Assembly: GCF_013618475.1 (NCBI RefSeq)
Contig: NZ_JABJVN010000004.1
Location: 124,001 to 188,000 of the forward strand
Source: Saccharibacillus deserti
Lineage (GTDB): Bacteria; Bacillota; Bacilli; Paenibacillales; Paenibacillaceae
Length of the DNA stretch: 64,000 nt
Direction: 5' to 3'
Under the pieces are notes generated by a model that saw nothing but the letters and a program-made list of their open reading frames with translations, was not told the origin of the DNA and searched no databases. The position numbers were made by a program, and so were the translations under genes. Shown piece after piece: positions 59,293-64,000 of the stretch (the stretch's first letter is position 1; each line of letters starts with the position of its first letter).

Positions 59293-59331
59293 ACCCGTTC
59301 CTTCCGGCGCACGAGCCGGGGAACGGGTTTC
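59293..59331 (+). terminator. Rho-independent terminator
   Basis: ACCCGTTCC...GGAACGGGT with inner CCGGC/GCCGG stem, ending TTTC. Confidence 0.75.
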
Positions 59332-59422
59332 ATCGTTTCCGGGAACTTTTCCGTGAATACGTATACCCTATAGACGAACGTGCCTTCAGTTTGGTTGCAT
59401 AAATCCAAAACTTTTTTCGGTT

Positions 59423-59451
59423 TTGCCGAATTCGACTTTTTTTGTTATAGT
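59423..59451 (+). promoter_or_regulatory. Promoter of the exporter leader
   Basis: TTGCCG (59423-59428), a 17-base spacer and TATAGT (59446-59451). Confidence 0.7.
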
Positions 59452-59484
59452 GGACCCATCTTTTCAAATGAGGTGACCTGGAGA

Positions 59485-59514
59485 ATGTTCTGCCGCATCG
59501 TTCGAAGTAACTAG
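59485..59514 (+). CDS. Leader peptide, 9 aa
   Basis: ATG TTC TGC CGC ATC GTT CGA AGT AAC TAG encodes MFCRIVRSN. GAGGTGA (59470-59476) is an excellent ribosome site, eight bases upstream. It lies between the exporter promoter and a structured leader of about 150 bases. Such peptides sense stalled ribosomes in antibiotic-induced attenuation; that role is inference here. Confidence 0.55.
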   Translation: MFCRIVRSN

Positions 59515-59525
59515 GAATCGGGCCG

Positions 59526-59664
59526 GATCAAAACGCGTACCGGCTATCAAGGGGGCAGTCTGCCCGTTTGATCGTACTTCCCCGGCTGCTCGAGACGATG
59601 CTGCGCGGAACCTTCTCTTTTTGCTGCGCGCAGCTTTCCACCCAATTTGGAAGGCGGTTTTTTT
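59526..59664 (+). promoter_or_regulatory. Attenuator-like leader of the ABC exporter
   Basis: Several competing stems are visible: GATCAAAACG/CGTTTGATC (59526-59573), GCTGCGCG/CGCGCAGC (59600-59634), and CTTTCCA/TGGAAGG (59634-59654). The last pairs across the exporter's ribosome site GGAAGG and is followed by seven T directly before the GTG start. It could work as a terminator or by hiding the ribosome site. Confidence 0.5.
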
Positions 59665-61383
59665 GTGCTGAAAATGTGCGTGTCCCTGTTCAAAAAACAA
59701 ATTCTGCTGTATGTGCTGCTCGGCTTCTCCCTGCAGTTTGCTTCCGCCTACGGCATTCATACATTCCAGCGTCTGATCGACGCGATCCCCTCCTCTTCGG
59801 GTCTCGGGGAACTGGGCGGATTATTGGCTCTGTACGGCATTCTGCTCGCCGGCTCCGCCCTGCTCAACTATCTGTCGGAATATCCCGGGACGGCACTGCC
59901 GCGGGGAATAACCGAAAAGCTCAAGCTGCTCGCCTTGTCCCGCATCTCGAACATGGATTATCAGGCTTATCGCAATCTCGGTACAGGCGAACTGATCCAG
60001 AGCATCGACAGCGGAGCCCGGGCCGGTTCCGGGATCGTCTACGGTTTTTACCTGCGGATCCTGCACGAACTGCTGCCGGCGATGCTGTTCAGCCTGCTTT
60101 TCATCGGTTTTTACAGTCCGCGTATCATGCTCGTCGTCGCGGCCGGTTATGCAGTCGTTTTCCTCCTGAGCCGCCTGCTGCTGCGCTTCCTCTATTCGAT
60201 CAAGGAATCGCTGCTGGCGAGCCAGGAGAGCTTGTCCCGCTATTCCGTCCGCGGTTTTATGGAACTGGTCGTATTCCGGCTGAACCGCCGTTACGACAGC
60301 GAGATCCGCAAACTGACGGGCACCGCCGAAGAAATCGTACGCAAAAATGTGCAGATCCGTATGGTGCACGAATCTTTTTTTGCCGGATTCGAACTGCTGG
60401 TCATTGCGATCAAAATCGTTGTACTGGCCTTGGGCATCCGGGAAGCGGCGTCCGGCGAATCGACGATCGGGGTCGTGCTGGCCCTGCTTCTGCTGATCGA
60501 CAAAGTGTATACGCCGATTGCGATCTTCAACGTCGTCTATGTGGATTACAAACTCGACCGTTTGGCTTATGACCGTTTCGAACGACAGCTGAACGCGCCG
60601 GAAGATCGCAATCTCAGCAGCGGCCGGCAGGTAACACAGCTGCGGGGCGAGATCGATTTTGAAGAGGTGGCTTTCGGATACAGCGGCGGCCAGTCTGCCC
60701 TGCTGCGAAGCGTTTCCTTCTCTCTGCCGGCCGGCTCGTCGACGGCGATCGTCGGTTTGAGCGGCAGCGGCAAATCGACCCTGGTCAAGCTGATGCTCGG
60801 CCTGCTGAAAAAAGACTCGGGACGGCTGCTGATCGACGGTACCGAAATCGACGAACTGTGCCTGGACAGTCTGTACGCCCGCACCTCGTATATCTCGCAG
60901 GACGCTCCGATCTTCGACGATACGCTGCGGGGCAATCTGGTATTCGACGATGAAGCGGACGACGGGCGGCTGCTCCGTATTTTGGAAGAGGTCATGCTCG
61001 GCGACAAAATGCGCAGTCTGCCGGGCGGGCTCGATACTCCGGTCGGCGAACGCGGCATGAAGCTGTCCGGCGGCGAGAAGCAGCGTCTGGCCTTCGCCCG
61101 TGTGCTGGCGCAGAGCCGGGATCTGGTCGTGCTGGACGAACCGGTCTCGGCGCTCGACAATATGACGGAGCGGCGGATCATGGAGACGATGCTGGAGCGA
61201 TTCCGGGGACGTACGCTGATTATCGTCGCCCACCGCCTGCACGCCATTCGCAGCGTGGATCGTATCCTCCTGATGCGCGGCGGCGAGCTGGTCGACCAGG
61301 GGAATTTCGACGAACTGCTGGCGCGCAGCGGCTATTTCCGGGAGCTGTGGAGCAAGGACGGGAAGGTTCAGACACACGGATGA
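59665..61383 (+). CDS. ABC exporter (fused membrane and ATPase domains)
   Basis: About 572-aa type IV ABC exporter half-transporter. Six TM helices occupy about residues 1-300, and the ATPase about 335-572. Walker A is GLSGSGKST, the Q-loop SYISQDAP, the signature LSGGEKQRL, Walker B LVVLDEPVSALD, the His switch IIVAHRLHA. The GTG start at 59665 is ten bases after GGAAGG. It resembles multidrug or peptide exporters and would act as a homodimer. The leader peptide and attenuator-like structure suggest induction by its substrate, perhaps an antibiotic. Confidence 0.88.
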   Translation: MLKMCVSLFKKQILLYVLLGFSLQFASAYGIHTFQRLIDAIPSSSGLGELGGLLALYGILLAGSALLNYLSEYPGTALPRGITEKLKLLALSRISNMDYQAYRNLGTGELIQSIDSGARAGSGIVYGFYLRILHELLPAMLFSLLFIGFYSPRIMLVVAAGYAVVFLLSRLLLRFLYSIKESLLASQESLSRYSVRGFMELVVFRLNRRYDSEIRKLTGTAEEIVRKNVQIRMVHESFFAGFELLVIAIKIVVLALGIREAASGESTIGVVLALLLLIDKVYTPIAIFNVVYVDYKLDRLAYDRFERQLNAPEDRNLSSGRQVTQLRGEIDFEEVAFGYSGGQSALLRSVSFSLPAGSSTAIVGLSGSGKSTLVKLMLGLLKKDSGRLLIDGTEIDELCLDSLYARTSYISQDAPIFDDTLRGNLVFDDEADDGRLLRILEEVMLGDKMRSLPGGLDTPVGERGMKLSGGEKQRLAFARVLAQSRDLVVLDEPVSALDNMTERRIMETMLERFRGRTLIIVAHRLHAIRSVDRILLMRGGELVDQGNFDELLARSGYFRELWSKDGKVQTHG

Positions 61384-61422
61384 ATTCCCGGGAAACTGCC
61401 GGTAGAGCATAAGGTTTATAAA

Positions 61423-61467
61423 TAAAAAGCGGTTCCCCTCGTATTGAACGAGCGGGAACCGCTTTTT
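61423..61467. terminator. Bidirectional terminator
   Basis: AAAAAGCGGTTCCC and GGGAACCGCTTTTT with an inner CTCGT/ACGAG stem, between convergent genes. Confidence 0.92.
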
Positions 61468-61485
61468 GGGTTAGGGTTCTTCGGG

Positions 61486-62169
61486 CTATTCTCCGACTTC
61501 GAACAAATTGCCGAATTCGGCGTTTCGTTTGGGGTTTTCCCGAATGATCCATCGTTTAAAAGAAGTGAACGGAGAAGTCTTCTGCAAACTGTATCCGATC
61601 TTGCGTCTCAAGCTTTGCATTTCTTCTTCGTCTCCGTGCTTCTTCGCTTCCATGTAGCTGCGCAGCTGCTGCTGGAACTGATAAATTTCCGCATCGAGTT
61701 TTGATGTTAGACTCTCTGCTTCTTTGGTCTTCATCGGAGTTGTACCGTTGTAGATGGCATGAAGCAATTCCGCAGTCTGCCTAGTTCTTTCATCTGCTCT
61801 ATTGGCGACAACCTCGACTTCGGACATTGGAAAAGAATCGAGCTTAAGCTTGATACGATCTTCTACCTCATCGGTTTTGACCGTACAATTCAAAATATTA
61901 TCATATTTATCCGACTTCATATTGTTGCAGTGCGGACAGGCCAAGAATAGATTATTCCAATCGAACTTGAGATTCACATCGTCGCGATGGGGAATCCGAT
62001 GTTCAATATTTATCGAAGTCAGCTTATCCTGTTCGCAGAGATAGCATTTATTTTTAAAATCGTCCACCAGTCGATCCAGCACATCCTGTTGCCTGTAGGT
62101 TCCTGAACGTTTTAATTTCTCGGAAACAAGTGAAGCGGGAGCCGGCTGTGATTTTTCGAAAAAGATCAA
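61486..62169 (-). CDS. ptuB: HNH endonuclease, PtuB-like (Septu)
   Basis: 227-aa protein with an HNH nuclease core: Zn-binding CYLCEQ, then INIEHRIPHRDDVNLKFDW, and ACPHCNNMKSDKYDN. The C-terminal half is helical (LDAEIYQFQQQLRSYMEAKK). Paired with the upstream ATPase it matches the Septu defence nuclease PtuB. The start is TTG and overlaps the ATPase stop (TTGA). GGGAGAG is nine bases upstream. The base composition looks more A/T-rich than that of neighbouring genes. Confidence 0.8.
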   Translation of the reverse strand: MIFFEKSQPAPASLVSEKLKRSGTYRQQDVLDRLVDDFKNKCYLCEQDKLTSINIEHRIPHRDDVNLKFDWNNLFLACPHCNNMKSDKYDNILNCTVKTDEVEDRIKLKLDSFPMSEVEVVANRADERTRQTAELLHAIYNGTTPMKTKEAESLTSKLDAEIYQFQQQLRSYMEAKKHGDEEEMQSLRRKIGYSLQKTSPFTSFKRWIIRENPKRNAEFGNLFEVGE

Positions 62170-63434
62170 AGCTGCTCACTCTCCCGATCCAGTTCCAACT
62201 GATCGAACTTGATTTTGACTTCAGGAGCCATGTTATAAGGGATGCTGTCCAGATACATGCGGAGCTGATCCAACGCAAGTTCTTCCTGAACGTTCAGCTC
62301 CCTTTTTTCTGACAATGCGATATACTCGTTCATTTTCTGTTTGATTTCCTCGGAGTACTGCTCCGCCCCGAAATATTTTTCGACAATGCTCTCATAGGAA
62401 TACGCGGAAAAGTCCTCCATCACCGTCCGGTTTTCCAGATCGCAAATCACGGTATCGCCAATCGAATTCAGCACGAACGGCGAATGTGTGGTCACGATAA
62501 ATTGAAGCTTGGGAAAAAGAGCCGTCAAAAACGGCAGAATCTTCTTCTGCAGGCTGACATGCAGATGGGTCTCGATCTCGTCGATCAGCACGACTCCTTG
62601 AAGATCATAGGAACTGACTTCGTTCTTCTCCATGCGCATGATGAGTTCGGACACGATCTCCAGATAAGCGGTATGGCCGGCGGAAAGCACCGTAGAATCG
62701 AAGGGTTCGCGCTTGCCTTCGAGTCTGAGCACAAAATTGAGATTGCGGGAATCGAATTCCAATTTCAGCTGCTCGTCTTCAAATAGATTGCGCAATTGCT
62801 CTTGCAGTCTGTCAAACCAACCTTGGATCCGATCCGCCTCCGCCAGATCTCCGCCCGTCATCGAAAAAGCCTGCTGCGTTTTCAGATACACCAGATATTG
62901 AAGAAACTTGTCAGCAGCCCTTTCGCTGGGGGCATAGGCGTCCTTAAAATCAATTTTGGCAATTGCATCGGGTATTTTCATGGAAAGCTGGCGGTTCGCT
63001 CCGAAAAAGGCGAGAATGAAACGGCCGGATTGAGCTTCGGCGACAAGGTTACTTATCGAAGAGAAATGCAGGCTTATTTTTGAATACTTTTCCAGATAGT
63101 CTTTATTGATGGCGATACTTTGTTCAAATATCTTTATTTTCCGTTCTATTTCTATTCTCTCAGAATCCCGTGTCGTGAAAGGGATTTTCTGCTTAATTTG
63201 TTCAAGCTCTTGCTCGAGCCTTTCTTTTGTAGACCTCCAATTAATAAACTCTAGAGAATCGCCAGAATAAATCCCTTCCAATTGTTTTTTGATCTCTTCC
63301 AGAACCGAAGTCTTCCCGCTGCCGTTTCTCCCCGTAATCAGAAGGTGTTTCCGTTTATCTGTGGACAATCTAATCTTAAAATCCTCTATGTGACGTACTT
63401 TTTCAATCTCAATGTCGGTAATAAAATAATTCAT
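62166..63434 (-). CDS. ptuA: AAA/ABC-type ATPase, PtuA-like (Septu)
   Basis: 422-aa SMC/OLD-like ATPase. Walker A is LLITGRNGSGKTSVLEE (about residue 35). A coiled-coil insert follows (RLEQELEQIKQKIPF, RIEIERKIKIFEQ). The signature-like motif is VLSAGHTAYLEI, Walker B VVLIDEIETHLH, the His switch IVTTHSPFVLNSI. Paired with an HNH nuclease in an overlapping gene, this is the Septu arrangement; the same pair also serves as effector in some retrons, but no retron RT is present. The gene is AT-rich for this window, suggesting horizontal gain. Confidence 0.8.
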   Translation of the reverse strand: MNYFITDIEIEKVRHIEDFKIRLSTDKRKHLLITGRNGSGKTSVLEEIKKQLEGIYSGDSLEFINWRSTKERLEQELEQIKQKIPFTTRDSERIEIERKIKIFEQSIAINKDYLEKYSKISLHFSSISNLVAEAQSGRFILAFFGANRQLSMKIPDAIAKIDFKDAYAPSERAADKFLQYLVYLKTQQAFSMTGGDLAEADRIQGWFDRLQEQLRNLFEDEQLKLEFDSRNLNFVLRLEGKREPFDSTVLSAGHTAYLEIVSELIMRMEKNEVSSYDLQGVVLIDEIETHLHVSLQKKILPFLTALFPKLQFIVTTHSPFVLNSIGDTVICDLENRTVMEDFSAYSYESIVEKYFGAEQYSEEIKQKMNEYIALSEKRELNVQEELALDQLRMYLDSIPYNMAPEVKIKFDQLELDRESEQL

Positions 63435-63533
63435 TCTCGCACCCCGTCAAAAAATTATAGTCTTCCCGTGTGCTTACTTCCTACATTATACCTTCCGATC
63501 CAGGGTAAATTCTTTTTCATTTCCGTGTATTCA

Positions 63534-63568
63534 TAAAAAAGCGGCATTCCCATTATCGGAATGCCGCT
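63534..63568 (-). terminator. Rho-independent terminator of the NUDIX gene
   Basis: AGCGGCATTCC...GGAATGCCGCT then TTTTT on the minus strand. Confidence 0.9.
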
Positions 63569-63590
63569 CTTGCTTCTATTCGGTTGCCTA

Positions 63591-64000
63591 TTACTCCGCG
63601 CCCAAAGCTTCCGCCGCCCGCTTCAGACTATCGCGCGTCCATTCGGGTACATCGGAGCGTCCCAGCGCTTCCTCCGTCGTCAGCCACAAGATCTCCGCCA
63701 CCTCGTCCGGGCTTGCCGCGTAGGCTTCGCCTTCGGCCCAGCGGCAGGCGAAAACGACATTGACCACCGGCGCGCCCCGGTCCGTCACAAAAGACGTACT
63801 GTGCGCGTACACCATGACGTCTTCAACGGCGAGGCCGACTTCCTCCGAAATCTCGCGCCGCAGCGTCGACTCCAGCACAGCCGAAGCCGCTCCTTGCGCT
63901 TCGACTTTGCCGCCGACCAGGGCAAGCGTCCCGGCCGCATGTTCTTCGGCCGCTCCCCGGCGGATCAGCAGCCAGCGTCCGTCTTTGCGGATTGCCCCTT
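63591..64000 (-). CDS. NUDIX hydrolase, 5' end beyond the window
   Basis: At least 135 aa of a NUDIX protein are readable; the start lies outside the window. The NUDIX box appears as GGKVEAQ...ESTLRREISEEVGL, preceded by RKDGRWLLIRRGAAEEHAAG. It hydrolyses a nucleoside diphosphate linked to some other moiety; the substrate is unknown. Composition returns to the GC-rich type of the window. Confidence 0.85.
   Translation of the reverse strand, partial: GAIRKDGRWLLIRRGAAEEHAAGTLALVGGKVEAQGAASAVLESTLRREISEEVGLAVEDVMVYAHSTSFVTDRGAPVVNVVFACRWAEGEAYAASPDEVAEILWLTTEEALGRSDVPEWTRDSLKRAAEALGAE

Noticed and set aside
59452-59664. T-box leader of the ABC exporter
   Set aside because: No specifier loop or T-box core sequence is present; the mini-gene with a strong ribosome site fits a leader-peptide mechanism better.

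Overview
The window reads as a stretch of chromosome from a fairly high-GC, endospore-forming Firmicute of the Paenibacillaceae. Supporting signs are strong AGGAGG-type ribosome binding sites, frequent TTG/GTG starts, B. subtilis-like deoxynucleoside kinases (dck/dgk), YpsA, Asp23, a Spo0E-like peptide, a c-di-AMP (ydaO) riboswitch, LPXTG anchoring, and three secreted proteins carrying copper-amine-oxidase-N-like stalk domains. Paenibacillus or Saccharibacillus is my inference; no rRNA or tRNA is present to settle it.

Layout. 1-8.4 kb: small unknown proteins around ypsA, a stalk-domain protein, GNAT, an HxlR regulator with its likely target oxidoreductase, a GH26-type glycosidase and a chemoreceptor. 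8.5-11.6 kb: a methionine ABC importer (metNIQ order on the minus strand) whose ATPase lacks the NIL domain and seems to start at ATT, then a membrane protein. 11.8-16 kb: a cell-wall amidase, a ThDP 2-oxoacid decarboxylase and an unknown protein. 16-23 kb: a 1695-aa DUF5724/DUF4132-type protein directly downstream of a small MoaD/ubiquitin-like beta-grasp protein, plus an acyl-CoA dehydrogenase-like flavoprotein. 23-28 kb: VOC, GNAT, radical SAM, a broken GNAT, Asp23, and a MarR regulator with a YhgE/Pip-like permease sharing an operator sequence. 28.2-30.8 kb: a split sigma factor behind a LexA-like box, then DUF4127. 31-37.7 kb: lipoprotein, aroD, an L,D-transpeptidase, a Trp/Pro-rich repeat membrane protein, uppP, dck and dgk. 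38-40 kb: mnmH-selD selenium genes. 40-42.4 kb: a duplicated MpsC-response regulator module, one regulator reduced to a remnant. 42.6-48.4 kb: a permease and a two-kinase hybrid sensor with a SARP-type response regulator. 48.5-52.5 kb: a 1307-aa LPXTG adhesin. 52.7-56.9 kb: a translationally coupled rluF-VWA-PP2C-kinase (TerY-P type) operon. 57-64 kb: Nfu_N, CYTH, Spo0E-like, riboswitch-controlled NlpC/P60, an ABC exporter behind a leader peptide and attenuator-like structure, a Septu-type (PtuA/PtuB) defence pair, and a NUDIX gene cut by the window end.

Themes. Cell-envelope work recurs (amidase, L,D-transpeptidase, NlpC/P60, UppP, adhesin, Asp23, c-di-AMP control). Signalling and conflict modules are the more unusual content: the beta-grasp/DUF4132 pair, the TerY-P triad, Septu, the SOS-boxed split sigma factor, the MpsC/receiver duplication and the ABC exporter leader. 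All functional names rest on motifs read by eye; no database search was possible.
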